Position numbers and translations under genes: made by a program | The notes under the pieces: model-generated | Told to the model about the DNA's origin: nothing | The model's database searches: none | The model's input: the letters and a program-made list of their open reading frames with translations, nothing else | Shown: positions 43,283 to 51,545 of the stretch, piece by piece | How the letters are laid out: each line of letters starts with the position of its first letter | How positions within the stretch are numbered: the stretch's first letter is position 1 | Source of the DNA: AWTP1-13 sp050248715 | GTDB taxonomy: Bacteria > Pseudomonadota > Alphaproteobacteria > Rhizobiales > Hyphomicrobiaceae | Assembly: GCA_050248715.1 (NCBI GenBank) | Contig: JBFWRV010000012.1 | Coordinates: 37,632 to 101,631, forward strand | Direction: 5' to 3' | Length of the DNA: 64,000 nucleotides

Positions 43283-43422
43283 TGGCGCGACCGCGGCTGC
43301 AGCCGTTGGTGAGGCGCATCCAATGGATTGATTTATCTGTCTGAAACGACACTGCCGTTAACCGGCTGGTCACGCTGGTCCGATAAAGCATGGGGGCGTG
43401 TGGTGGCGTTGGGGATCGTGTG

Positions 43423-44430
43423 ATGCGTAGCGTGCAGCACAGCACCGTGGGGAGAGCGCTGCCGGGCGAGAATATCGACGCTCTCGCCGCTCGTCTTTGC
43501 GCTCTCCGCGCCGAGATCGACGCAATTCTCGACCAGTTGATGCGCGCGACCCCCGAGGAAGCGCCGGCAGCCCCCGAAGGCCGCAATCAGGCAGAGCCGC
43601 TCCTGATCGACGCGGAAATCTCCGACTGGCTTGCAGCACAGGCCGGGGCGCCCGGCGAGCTGTCGTCGGCTCCGTCGGAGGATGCCGCGCCTGCAATCGA
43701 GCTCGCGGCCGAAATCCAGCCCGGCGATCACACGATCCACTCGGCTTTCGCAGAGCCGCATGCGGACGAGACAGAGGCGGAGCTTATTGCCGGCGCGATA
43801 GCGGCCGGCCAGGCCGAGGCGGATGCGGCGTGTCCCGACGATACGGACGTCACGACCTGCGACGCCGCGCCTGAGGGCGCGGCCGAGGCTCCGTGCGCCG
43901 TCGCCCCTGTTACTGGTGCTGAGGGTTCCGCGGCGACGAGCGTCACTCTTGGCGAGGCAATGCCGGCCGAGCAGCCGGCAATCCTACATCCATCGGCAAC
44001 GCGCCCCGCGCATGCACCGCACGTCGAGCCGATCCAGCCCGAGACCGTTGCTCCCTCCGCCGTCAATCCCACATCCATCGCCACAAAGCCGGACGCCAAG
44101 GTGCGGACTGCAGCCTGGGCTCTGACCGGGACGCCCCTTGCCGAGGAAGTGGCGGCTGTCATCGATCTGCAAGCGCGGCGCAGACGCGAGAAGCAGCTTG
44201 CCGCCCCGCATGCCGCGGCAGCAACCGGGCGCCAGGGGCGCGAGCTCGCGGCCAGGTTTGCGGCGTGCATTCTGGCCGTGATGGTGGCGACGGCGATCCT
44301 CATGCCCGCCGGCCGCGCCGACTCCGAGGGGACGCGGGTGTTTGCGTGGCGGGCTGCGCCTCCGCCGTCCCTTCTTGGCACCGCTGCATGGGCGGCAGGG
44401 CGTCGCGAGGCGACGGTGCGAAGGCCCTGA
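43423..44430 (+). CDS. Hypothetical single-pass membrane protein between obgE and proB
   Basis: A protein of about 335 residues (346 from 43390). The first 60 residues form a helix-prone region (IDALAARLCALRAEIDAILD), followed by about 170 low-complexity residues rich in Ala, Glu and Pro, a basic stretch (QARRRREKQL), one membrane helix (RFAACILAVMVATAILMPAG) and a short tail with basic residues. No family is recognised. The layout suggests a disordered protein anchored in the inner membrane. It lies where alphaproteobacteria normally go straight from obgE to proB. Confidence 0.6.
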   Translation: MRSVQHSTVGRALPGENIDALAARLCALRAEIDAILDQLMRATPEEAPAAPEGRNQAEPLLIDAEISDWLAAQAGAPGELSSAPSEDAAPAIELAAEIQPGDHTIHSAFAEPHADETEAELIAGAIAAGQAEADAACPDDTDVTTCDAAPEGAAEAPCAVAPVTGAEGSAATSVTLGEAMPAEQPAILHPSATRPAHAPHVEPIQPETVAPSAVNPTSIATKPDAKVRTAAWALTGTPLAEEVAAVIDLQARRRREKQLAAPHAAAATGRQGRELAARFAACILAVMVATAILMPAGRADSEGTRVFAWRAAPPPSLLGTAAWAAGRREATVRRP

Positions 44431-44553
44431 TTGCCGCCCCCGCCGCATCCGCGCCGGGTTGCTGCAGCAGCCGATTTCAAGGAAACTTTCATACGCAAGT
44501 TCAATATTTTAGCGACCAATCGTGAGATTGAGGCAGAAGGAAAGGAAGTCTTC

Positions 44554-44563
44554 ACCAATTGGT
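44554..44563 (+). promoter_or_regulatory. Small palindrome upstream of the VOC-coiled-coil gene
   Basis: ACCAATTGGT is a perfect 10-base palindrome inside a locally AT-richer stretch (44480-44570), 75 bases before the start at 44639. It could be part of an operator; a chance palindrome of this size is also plausible. Confidence 0.25.
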
Positions 44564-44638
44564 ACTCGAATAGGCTGAAGCAGTAGGCGTTCGCCAGAGG
44601 AGTCGGGTTGCTGGTCGCCGTTGGGGCACTGGAAGACA

Positions 44639-45799
44639 ATGGACGCCAAGGACATAGGCGCTGAGGGAAGCATCGTCCCGACATTGCGGTATCGCGATGT
44701 CGGCGCCGCCATCGATTGGCTCTGCAAGGCATTCGGGTTCGAGCGCCAGCTGGTGGTCGACCGGGCGGAAGGCGGGGCGGTCCGCTACGCCGAGCTCACC
44801 TTTGGCTCCGGCATGGTCATGGTGGGCCCCGTGGAGGACGCGGACGCCGACGCCGAGGCGGAGCCGGATAAGGTCGCGCCGGGCGAGAATCAGGTCTGCT
44901 ACCTCTTCGTGCCCGATGCTGCCCGACACTGCGCGCGCGCCAAGGCTGCGGGCGCCGAGATCATTCTCGACATCGACGATGAGGAAAGCCACGGGCGCGG
45001 GTATTCCTGCCGCGACCCCGAGGGTCACGTCTGGACCTTCGGCACATATGATCCCTGGAAACGCATGGAGCGCGTTGTCGAGCCTGATCGGCCGGCGGAT
45101 ATCTTGCGCTCGGGCGTCGGGCGTCTCGCGCTCGGGGGCGCGATCGTCGGCGTCGTCCTGGTTTCTGCCGCTGTCGCCGGATGGGCGCTCGGCCTTGCGG
45201 AATTCCACGGTCTCGACTCCGAGGCGCACGCGGGTATTGCGGCCGATACGAGTGCGGCGACGCCGCGAAAGATGAGCGAGGTTCGGGAGCTCCTGGCGAG
45301 GGAGCGGAGCGCGCGGGCGTCCGCGGAGCGCGCGGCCGCGGAGGCGCAGGCGCAATTGGCGCGTGAGCGAAGCGCAAGGGAAGTCGTGCAGGCGGGCAAC
45401 ATCACCGCCGACCGCACGCTCGATGAAATCCGCGGTCAGCTGGCGCAGGAGCGCAGCGCGCTGGCGGCCGCCCAGCGCAAGGCCGAGGAAGCCCGCCAGC
45501 GGGTCAGTCTGGTAGAGCGGGCTGCCCAGGAGGCGAGCGAGAAGCTGGCCTCCGAACGGAGCGCGCGCGAAGCGGCCGAGCTAGCCAAACAGCAGGCCCA
45601 GGAGCAGTTGACCAAGGAGCGCGCCGCTTGGGCCGCCACCGAGCGCGAGGCCGAAGCCGATGAGCGCGAGGAGAAGCAGCAACGCGCGAAGGGACATTCT
45701 GCGAAGAAGGTGGCTTATCGCACGCGGTTGATCCAGATGCCTCCGCCCGAGCCTCGCCCCAGGCCGACGTTCAGACCCTATGCACGCTGGGACCACTGA
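44639..45799 (+). CDS. VOC domain - membrane helix - coiled coil fusion protein
   Basis: A 386-residue protein with an unusual layout. Residues 10-140 form a VOC (PhnB-like glyoxalase fold) domain: VPTLRYRDVGAAIDWLCKAF, then RYAELTFGSGMVMVGP and YSCRDPEGHVWTFGTYDPW. Residues 163-187 are one membrane helix. Residues 211-350 are a charged coiled coil built from repeats starting L-A-x-E-R-S-A-R at intervals of 21, 28, 35 and 21 residues, all multiples of seven. A Pro-rich basic tail ends the chain. The VOC domain should face the cytoplasm and the coil the periplasm, or the reverse. The function is unknown. Start is the ATG at 44639. Confidence 0.75.
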   Translation: MDAKDIGAEGSIVPTLRYRDVGAAIDWLCKAFGFERQLVVDRAEGGAVRYAELTFGSGMVMVGPVEDADADAEAEPDKVAPGENQVCYLFVPDAARHCARAKAAGAEIILDIDDEESHGRGYSCRDPEGHVWTFGTYDPWKRMERVVEPDRPADILRSGVGRLALGGAIVGVVLVSAAVAGWALGLAEFHGLDSEAHAGIAADTSAATPRKMSEVRELLARERSARASAERAAAEAQAQLARERSAREVVQAGNITADRTLDEIRGQLAQERSALAAAQRKAEEARQRVSLVERAAQEASEKLASERSAREAAELAKQQAQEQLTKERAAWAATEREAEADEREEKQQRAKGHSAKKVAYRTRLIQMPPPEPRPRPTFRPYARWDH

Positions 45800-46091
45800 G
45801 GGCGCAGAGGCACCCGCACGTTAGCCAAGACCAGTCGAACACGGCTCTTCGGATTGGCCTGCCGCCGCCGACTTCTGCTAGTCTCCTGACTGCGAAAATT
45901 CATGCCAGGCCGACGCATGCGAGGAATGGAGTTTGCAATCTTAAGGACACTGGGCAAGCCGATGACTCGCATGTGATCGAGATCGAGAAGCCTGCTTCGT
46001 CACGCAGCAGAGAGCAGCGCGGGGACGTCTCGTTCGTCACGCCTGGTGTCCGTATCCGAAGCCCCCTGCCCGCGAGAAACCACGATATAGA
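45800..46091 (+). other. Intergenic region before proB
   Basis: 292 bases with lower GC than the surrounding genes in the middle part (45880-46000). It probably holds a promoter for proB-proA. No coding region, repeat or riboswitch was recognised. Confidence 0.4.
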
Positions 46092-47249
46092 ATGGCCGCC
46101 CAAGCCAAAGTCGACAGCACTGCGCCGACCCGCCCCGAGTGGAGCCGGGCCCGCCGCGTCGTGGTCAAGATCGGCTCGAGCCTGCTCGTCGATCGGGCGA
46201 GCGGGGAGCTGAAGTCGGCCTGGCTCGCCACGCTTGCCGACGATGTCGCCCATCTGGTCCGGGACGGCCGGCAGGTCATACTGGTCTCCTCGGGCGCCAT
46301 AGCGCTCGGGCGGCACGTTCTGGGCTTTGCCAAGGGGCCGCTCGAGCTCGAGAAGTCGCAGGCCGCCGCCGCAGTCGGGCAGATATCGCTCGCCGGCGCC
46401 TACCGCGACGTGTTCAAGGCGCATGGCCTCGCCGCCGCGCAGCTGCTCTTGACGCTGGGTGATACCGAGGAGCGCCGGCGCTATCTCAACGCGCGCCAGA
46501 CCATCGACACGCTGCTCACCGAGCGCGCCGTGCCCGTCGTCAATGAGAACGACACGGTGGCGACTGCCGAAATCCGCTACGGCGACAACGATCGCCTCTC
46601 GGCGCGCGTCGCCAGCATGGCGAGCGCCGATTGCCTGGTGCTGCTCTCCGACATCGATGGCCTCTATACCGCGCCGCCGGGAAGCCGCGCTGACGCGCGG
46701 CTGATCGCCGAGGTGCGCCAGGTCACGCCGGAGATCGAGGCCATGGCCGGCGGGGCGGGAACCGAGCTTTCCCGCGGCGGCATGGTGACGAAGATCGAGG
46801 CCGGCAAGATCGCGCTGGCCTCGGGCACGCACATGGTCATCACGTCCGGCACCGTGGCGCACCCGCTACGCGCGCTGTCGAAAGGGGCGCCGTGCACCTG
46901 GTTCCTGGCGCCCTCCGATCCGGTCACCGCACGCAAGCGCTGGATCGCCGGCCAGCTCGAGCCGCGCGGGTTCGTGGAGGTCGATGCCGGCGCCGAGCGG
47001 GCGCTGTTCTCGGGCAAGAGCCTGCTGCCGGCCGGCGTCGTGCGCGTGTGGGGCGATTTCGAGCGCGGCGATGCAGTGGTGATCCGGGCTGCCGACGGCC
47101 GCGAACTTGGCCGCGGGCTCGTCGCCTACGCCCGCGAGGATGCCCATCGCATCATCGGCAAGAGGAGCGGCGAAATCGCCGCGATCCTGGGGTTTGCCGG
47201 CCGCGCGGCCCTGGTGCATCGCGACGACATGGTCTTGAGCCGGCCGTGA
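46092..47249 (+). CDS. proB: Glutamate 5-kinase
   Basis: A 385-residue glutamate 5-kinase, the first step of proline synthesis, phosphorylating glutamate with ATP. The amino-acid kinase domain has VVKIGSSLLV, VSSGAIALG, VNENDTVAT, and DNDRLSARVA. The C-terminal PUA domain (from about residue 280, GFVEVDAGAERALFSGKSLL) is present, as in long ProB forms. It lies 71 bases before proA. Confidence 0.97.
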   Translation: MAAQAKVDSTAPTRPEWSRARRVVVKIGSSLLVDRASGELKSAWLATLADDVAHLVRDGRQVILVSSGAIALGRHVLGFAKGPLELEKSQAAAAVGQISLAGAYRDVFKAHGLAAAQLLLTLGDTEERRRYLNARQTIDTLLTERAVPVVNENDTVATAEIRYGDNDRLSARVASMASADCLVLLSDIDGLYTAPPGSRADARLIAEVRQVTPEIEAMAGGAGTELSRGGMVTKIEAGKIALASGTHMVITSGTVAHPLRALSKGAPCTWFLAPSDPVTARKRWIAGQLEPRGFVEVDAGAERALFSGKSLLPAGVVRVWGDFERGDAVVIRAADGRELGRGLVAYAREDAHRIIGKRSGEIAAILGFAGRAALVHRDDMVLSRP

Positions 47250-47320
47250 GTGCAGCCTAAGAAGACGCCTAGGCGCGCCACAAGCGGTGCGCGATCCTCG
47301 AAACGCTTGAGGTCCCGGCC

Positions 47321-48667
47321 ATGACCAAGCTCGCCGTCCCGGCCGCTGCAGGAGCCACGAAGTCCGAGCCCCGGGGCGCCGGGCCGCACGGGCCTGCGGC
47401 GGCGCCGAGCGTTGCCGAGATCATGGGCGAGCTTGGCCGGCAGGCGCGTGCGGCGCTGCGCGAGCTGGCCGTTGCCTCGGCCGAGGCCAAGACTGCGGCG
47501 CTGACTGCCGCTGCCCGCGAGGTGCGGGCGCAGGCGGCGATGCTGCTCGAAGCCAACGCGCGCGACCTCGCGAGTGCCGTTGAGGGCCGCCCGACGGCCG
47601 CCTTCCTCGACCGGCTCACCCTCGACATGAAGCGCATCGAGGCCATGGCCAAGGGCCTGGAGGAGGTGGCGGCGCTGCCCGATCCCGTTGGCAGCGTCAT
47701 GGCCCGCTGGACGCGCCCCAACGGCATCGAGATCGAACGCGTGCGCGTGCCGCTGGGGGTAGTCGGCGTCGTCTACGAGAGCCGGCCCAACGTGACGGCG
47801 GACGCGGGCGCGCTGTGCTTGAAGGCCGGCAACGCCGCCATCCTGCGCGGCGGCTCGGAGAGCCATCATTCCAGCCGCGCCATTCAGGTCTGCCTTGCGC
47901 GCGGCCTGCGCGAGGCGGGGCTTTCCGACGCGGCCATCCAACTCGTGCCGACCACCGACCGCGAGGCCGTGGGCCTGATGCTGCGCGGGCTCGACGGCGC
48001 CATCGACGTGATCGTACCGCGCGGTGGCAAGAGCCTCGTCGCGCGCGTGCAGGAGGAGGCGCGCGTGCCGGTGTTCGCGCACCTGGAGGGCCTCTGTCAC
48101 ACCTATGTCGACCGCAGCGCCAATCTCGACATGGCCAAGGCGATCACGGTCAACGCCAAGATGCGGCGCACCGGCGTTTGCGGCGCCACGGAGACGCTGC
48201 TGGTCGATGCGGCGGCGCCGGCCGGCTATTTGCCCGCACTCATCGCGGCGCTCGTCGACGCGGGCTGCGAGGTGCGCGGCGATGCGGCGGCGCGGGCTGC
48301 CGATACGAGGGTGAGGCCGGCGTCAGAGCAGGACTGGTCGACGGAATATCTGGACGCCATAATCTCGGTGAAGACGGTCGCCGGCGTCGACGGCGCCATT
48401 GCGCACATCCAGGACTACGGCTCCCAGCACACCGACTGCATCGTCGCCGAGGACAAGGCGGTGGCCGAGCGTTTCCTCACCCGTCTCGACAGCGCCATTC
48501 TGCTGCACAACGCCTCGACGCAGTTCGCCGACGGCGGCGAGTTCGGCATGGGTGCGGAGATCGGCATCGCCACCGGCCGGATGCACGCGCGGGGCCCCGT
48601 CGGGGTCGAGCAGCTGACGACGTTCAAGTATGTCGTGCGCGGCAGCGGCCAGGTGCGGCCGGGCTAG
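47321..48667 (+). CDS. proA: Gamma-glutamyl phosphate reductase
   Basis: A 448-residue ALDH-fold enzyme that reduces glutamyl phosphate to glutamate semialdehyde with NADPH. Typical parts are RVPLGVVGVVYESRPNVT, ILRGGSESHHSSRAI, the catalytic Cys in RTGVCGATETLLV and ADGGEFGMGAEIGIATGR. A 30-residue Ala/Gly/Pro-rich N-terminal extension precedes the usual start region, so translation might begin later. It forms an operon with proB. Confidence 0.97.
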   Translation: MTKLAVPAAAGATKSEPRGAGPHGPAAAPSVAEIMGELGRQARAALRELAVASAEAKTAALTAAAREVRAQAAMLLEANARDLASAVEGRPTAAFLDRLTLDMKRIEAMAKGLEEVAALPDPVGSVMARWTRPNGIEIERVRVPLGVVGVVYESRPNVTADAGALCLKAGNAAILRGGSESHHSSRAIQVCLARGLREAGLSDAAIQLVPTTDREAVGLMLRGLDGAIDVIVPRGGKSLVARVQEEARVPVFAHLEGLCHTYVDRSANLDMAKAITVNAKMRRTGVCGATETLLVDAAAPAGYLPALIAALVDAGCEVRGDAAARAADTRVRPASEQDWSTEYLDAIISVKTVAGVDGAIAHIQDYGSQHTDCIVAEDKAVAERFLTRLDSAILLHNASTQFADGGEFGMGAEIGIATGRMHARGPVGVEQLTTFKYVVRGSGQVRPG

Positions 48668-48746
48668 GGCGTGGTCTCTCGCCGACGCTTGCCGCTGTTC
48701 TTATCCCGACAACGGAAGGTCTCGGGTTCGACCACCTACTTCCGCA

Positions 48747-48773
48747 CGGTGGCAACCGCGGGCGCTGCCACCG
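48747..48773 (+). terminator. Perfect hairpin between convergent proA and TonB remnant
   Basis: CGGTGGCA (48747-48754) and TGCCACCG (48766-48773) form a perfect 8-base stem around an 11-base loop. It lies between two convergent gene ends and could stop transcription from both sides. No T-run follows on either strand. Confidence 0.45.
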
Positions 48774-48787
48774 GCTCAGAGGCAGGC

Positions 48788-49477
48788 CTAGAACACTTTG
48801 CGGACCGACAGGCGGACGGAGCGCGGCTCCAGTGGATGGAAATGAATATTGTCCACCCCGGCCGGCTCGCCGGCGAAGCGGGAGGCGTAGAAATAGTCGA
48901 TCTGGCGCGATTTCTCGTCGAGCAGATTGAAAGCATCGAGCCAGACGATCAGCCCGTCTTCGAACTTGTAGCCGAGCCGCGCAGCTACCGGCGTGCTGGC
49001 TGAGGAACGGACCGAGTTGTCCTCGATCAGGGGCCGCGGCCCGAAGTAGCGGACCCGCACTCCGCCGAACCACCCGCCCCAGACATTCTCGAAATTGAGG
49101 GCGGCACTGACGACGCCCTCGGTGGAGCCGGGAATGTGGCGACCGGGCGCGGCAGGATCGTCCTCGAGGAAGCGGGCATGGGTGTAGGCGGCACCGAAGT
49201 CGAGGCTCAGCCAGCGCGCAAGTTTCGCGCGCAGGGTGTACTCGGCACCGATGCGGCGGCTCGGGCGGCTTGCCTCGGTGGTGCCGGCGTCGCCGACGAA
49301 GACGATCTCGGAGCCGAAGTCCAGGATGAAGACGGCAAACATGCTGGTGACGGCCTTGGAAGGTTGCGCGCGCAGGCCGATCTCCGCACCCCTCGAGCGC
49401 ACCAGGAAGGGCACGGGAGAGACGGGCGTGAGCGCCACGGGATCGATTGTCGTGACGGTGCCGCGGGCGTCGTTGCT
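48788..49477 (-). pseudogene. TonB-dependent receptor, C-terminal remnant
   Basis: About 230 residues of an outer-membrane beta barrel: VRSRGAEIGLRAQPSKAVTS, then FGSEIVFVGDAGTTEASRPS, YFGPRPLIEDNSVRSSASTP and a final strand ending in LSVRKVF with the C-terminal Phe. This is the end of a TonB-dependent receptor of normally 650 residues or more. The plug domain and most of the barrel are missing. Homology stops near 49477, after the residues S-N-D-A-R-G, and the frame closes at 49501. Directly next to it, on the other strand, begins a TRAP permease remnant, so a deletion joined the two. Confidence 0.85.
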
Positions 49478-49479
49478 GC

Positions 49480-50292
49480 GGCATCCTATCGGGCGTATTC
49501 ACCGCGACAGAGGCGGGGGCCGTTGCTTGCGTCTATGCCTTCATTGTCGGCTACTTCATCGAGAAGAAGATCACGCTGAGCAAGGTCCCCGATATCCTCG
49601 TCGATGCGGCGATCACGACCTCCATGGTCTCGGGGATCATCGCGGTGTCCGGTCCGATGGGTTGGGTTCTGTCGTACCTGCAGTTCGATGCGATGGTGTT
49701 GGGTTACGTTTCGACCCTGTCGTCGAGCCCTACCGCAATCCTTTTCATCCTTGCCGGCGTGATGATCGTGCTCGGCACCTTTGTCGATTCGCTCATCGTT
49801 CTGCTGGTGTTTGCGCCGGTTGCCGTAAGCGTCACCAAGAGTTACGGCCTCGATCCATTTCAGGTCGGCTTGGTCATGGTGATCTGCAATCAGATCGGCG
49901 CCGTCTCATCACCGACCGCGCCTCTTCTGTTCATCACGACGAGCATTGCCAAGACGCCTATCGACCAGACCAACCGGCATGTGTGGACCTTTATGCTGGC
50001 GGAAACTCTCGTGCTCGTTATCCTCATTTCCGGGTCTCTCGTCGTGGATTTCGAACTACTTCTTAAAGTAATGACAACAGCGATGGACAGCGACCCAATC
50101 GTCACCAGTGTGGATGATCTTGCTGCATCGCTATCCGCACGGCATCAGAGGCATCGGGCGGCAGCGGCGGCGGTGGGGCGGCCGGGCCACATGGTGCCGG
50201 CGCGCGCGGTGACAACTCGACGGGTGCCGTGCCGGTTCGCAGGACACGCACTGGACCGCCACGGTCGGCGGTGCAACGGCCGGTCCCCGTAG
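49480..50292 (+). pseudogene. TRAP transporter large permease (DctM-like), 5'-truncated remnant
   Basis: From 49480 the frame reads GILSGVFTATEAGAVACVYA, the well-known motif in the middle of DctM permeases, followed by several membrane helices and PTAPLLFITTSIAKTP. About 190 of some 430 residues remain; the first half, with start codon, is gone. The natural C-terminus is also lost: after about 50050 the sequence no longer looks like a permease and runs on to a stop at 50292. An ATG at 49624 could produce a short fragment, but a functional transporter is not possible. Confidence 0.82.
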
Positions 50293-50407
50293 CGGCGGGG
50301 GTGGTGGTAGCGACGGCGCCGCCAATAACTCGGGCGCGGGCGACTATGGCGCCAGCGGCGGCGGTGCCAGTAGGCCATGGATCATCGTCATCACTTACGG
50401 CCCCTGA
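50142..50407 (+). pseudogene. Glycine-rich tail-fibre-like protein, frameshifted C-terminal remnant
   Basis: From 50142 one frame reads ASEASGGSGGGGAAGPHGAG and on to DNSTGAVPV; near 50235 the sense moves to another frame that reads GGATAGPRSGGGGGSDGAAN and ends in RPWIIVITYGP with a stop at 50405-50407. Glycine-rich runs that end in a hydrophobic IIVITY-P strand are typical of phage tail and some surface proteins. The two frames and the lack of any start show a decayed fragment. Confidence 0.55.
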
Positions 50408-50433
50408 GCCCGAGAACCTGCAATGACCTCCAG

Positions 50434-50447
50434 TTCTAGCGCTAGAA
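50434..50447 (+). promoter_or_regulatory. 14-base perfect palindrome
   Basis: TTCTAGCGCTAGAA reads the same on both strands. It lies just after the tail-fibre-like remnant and 83 bases beyond the nitroreductase stop. It may be a protein-binding site or a scar of a mobile element; no function can be assigned. Confidence 0.35.
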
Positions 50448-50529
50448 ACCCGCCCCCAGCTGCTACCACAATGCAGGGATAGCCGTCGCACGGTGGCGGT
50501 CGGCACCGGTGGCAAGCCGATGCGACCGC

Positions 50530-51216
50530 CTACTCGAAGCCGAGGAAATTGGTCCATTCCTCGACGGGCGCACGCTCCGTGCGCAGCTGGTTCACCTGCT
50601 CCGACTCGTCCTCGTAGCCGAGGGCGATGCCGCACACGATTGCCTCCTGATCGTCGATCGCCAGCACCGACCGGATGGTCGAATGGTAGTCGATCCACGC
50701 GGCCTGCGGGCAGGTGTGGAGGCCCTTGCCGCGCGCGCCGACCATGAAGCAGCCGAGGAAGATTCCGTAGTCGAGCCAGGAGCCGAGCGCCAGATCCTTG
50801 CTAATCGTGAAGATGATGCCGACAGGCGCCTGGAAGAACTCGAAGTTCTTGCTTGCCTGCTCCGCCATCGCCGCCTTATCGCCCTTGGCCACGCCGGCGA
50901 GGCTGTAGAGATCCCAACCGACCTTGCGGCGACGCGACAGATAGGGCTCGCGGAACTTTGGCGGATAGTAGGGGTATTCGGGCTCCGCCGGCCGCCCGGC
51001 ACGGATGTGCTCGAGCACCGCGTCGCAAAGCCTCTGCTTCACCACGCCGGCAGCTATGTAGGCACGCCAGGGCTGCATGTTTGTGCCAGAAGGCGCCCGC
51101 GCCGCCGCTGCGAGCAGGTCGACGATGACACTGCGCGGCACCGGGTCCGGCAGAAACCCTCGGACCGAGCGGCGGGACAGCAGCGCGGCATCGACATCCA
51201 TGGCCCAATCCGTCAT
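50530..51216 (-). CDS. Nitroreductase-family FMN oxidoreductase
   Basis: A 228-residue nitroreductase fold protein. The FMN-binding residues lie in LLSRRSVRGFLPDPV (SRRSVR) and in PSGTNMQPWRAYI; the later segments GCFMVGARGKGLHTCPQAAW and VCGIALGYEDESEQVN are typical of the C-terminal half. Such enzymes reduce nitroaromatics, quinones or other acceptors with NAD(P)H. The start at 51216 lies only 1 base from a TACTA-N6-TAGTA palindrome and has no ribosome site; the ATG at 51201 is an alternative. Confidence 0.88.
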   Translation of the reverse strand: MTDWAMDVDAALLSRRSVRGFLPDPVPRSVIVDLLAAAARAPSGTNMQPWRAYIAAGVVKQRLCDAVLEHIRAGRPAEPEYPYYPPKFREPYLSRRRKVGWDLYSLAGVAKGDKAAMAEQASKNFEFFQAPVGIIFTISKDLALGSWLDYGIFLGCFMVGARGKGLHTCPQAAWIDYHSTIRSVLAIDDQEAIVCGIALGYEDESEQVNQLRTERAPVEEWTNFLGFE

Positions 51217-51217
51217 T

Positions 51218-51233
51218 TACTAACTATCTAGTA
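51218..51233 (+). promoter_or_regulatory. Operator-like palindrome at the nitroreductase start
   Basis: TACTA (51218-51222) and TAGTA (51229-51233) form an inverted repeat around 6 bases in an AT-rich stretch directly before the nitroreductase start. The TetR gene at 51546 is a natural candidate to bind here. Confidence 0.5.
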
Positions 51234-51240
51234 GGATTGT

Positions 51241-51545
51241 TAATAAGACTTGAGAAGCATAAGTGTCAACAGTCGGGCAGAGGTTGAATGTCGTGGCGGT
51301 GGAAGGAGGCGAAGCAAATGCAGCTCCGCGATCTCAGTCCCCGGCGAATCGAGACTTGCACTTTCCTCACCGGCGCCGCGGGTGCTATTGACATCCGCTT
51401 CCTCATGGTGCTGCTGGTGGCATTGAAAGATACAAAAATCCGTCACCACGATTGCCGATGCCGGATTGTCGCAAAGCGAGCATTTGCGGTTTCCGGGCTG
51501 GCCTTGGGCCCGCAGCGCTGAGGGCGCGGAACCCGGGAGGGGTTG
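51241..51545 (+). other. Divergent intergenic region, nitroreductase/TetR
   Basis: 305 bases that should hold the TetR promoter and the upstream part of the nitroreductase promoter. Apart from the operator-like palindrome at its edge, nothing was recognised. Confidence 0.4.

Noticed and set aside
45900..46862. A 320-codon minus-strand frame opposite proB
   Set aside because: Composition is His/Arg/Asp-rich, as in other antisense shadows, and it covers the conserved proB start.
48715..48740. GGTCTCGGGTTCGACCACC, which looks like a tRNA T arm
   Set aside because: No cloverleaf is possible with the flanking sequence; it lies in a short gap after proA.
49624..50292. An intact small membrane protein gene starting at 49624
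   Set aside because: The frame continues upstream to 49480 with clear DctM similarity, so the ATG is internal to a truncated permease and the frame end is not that of a permease.
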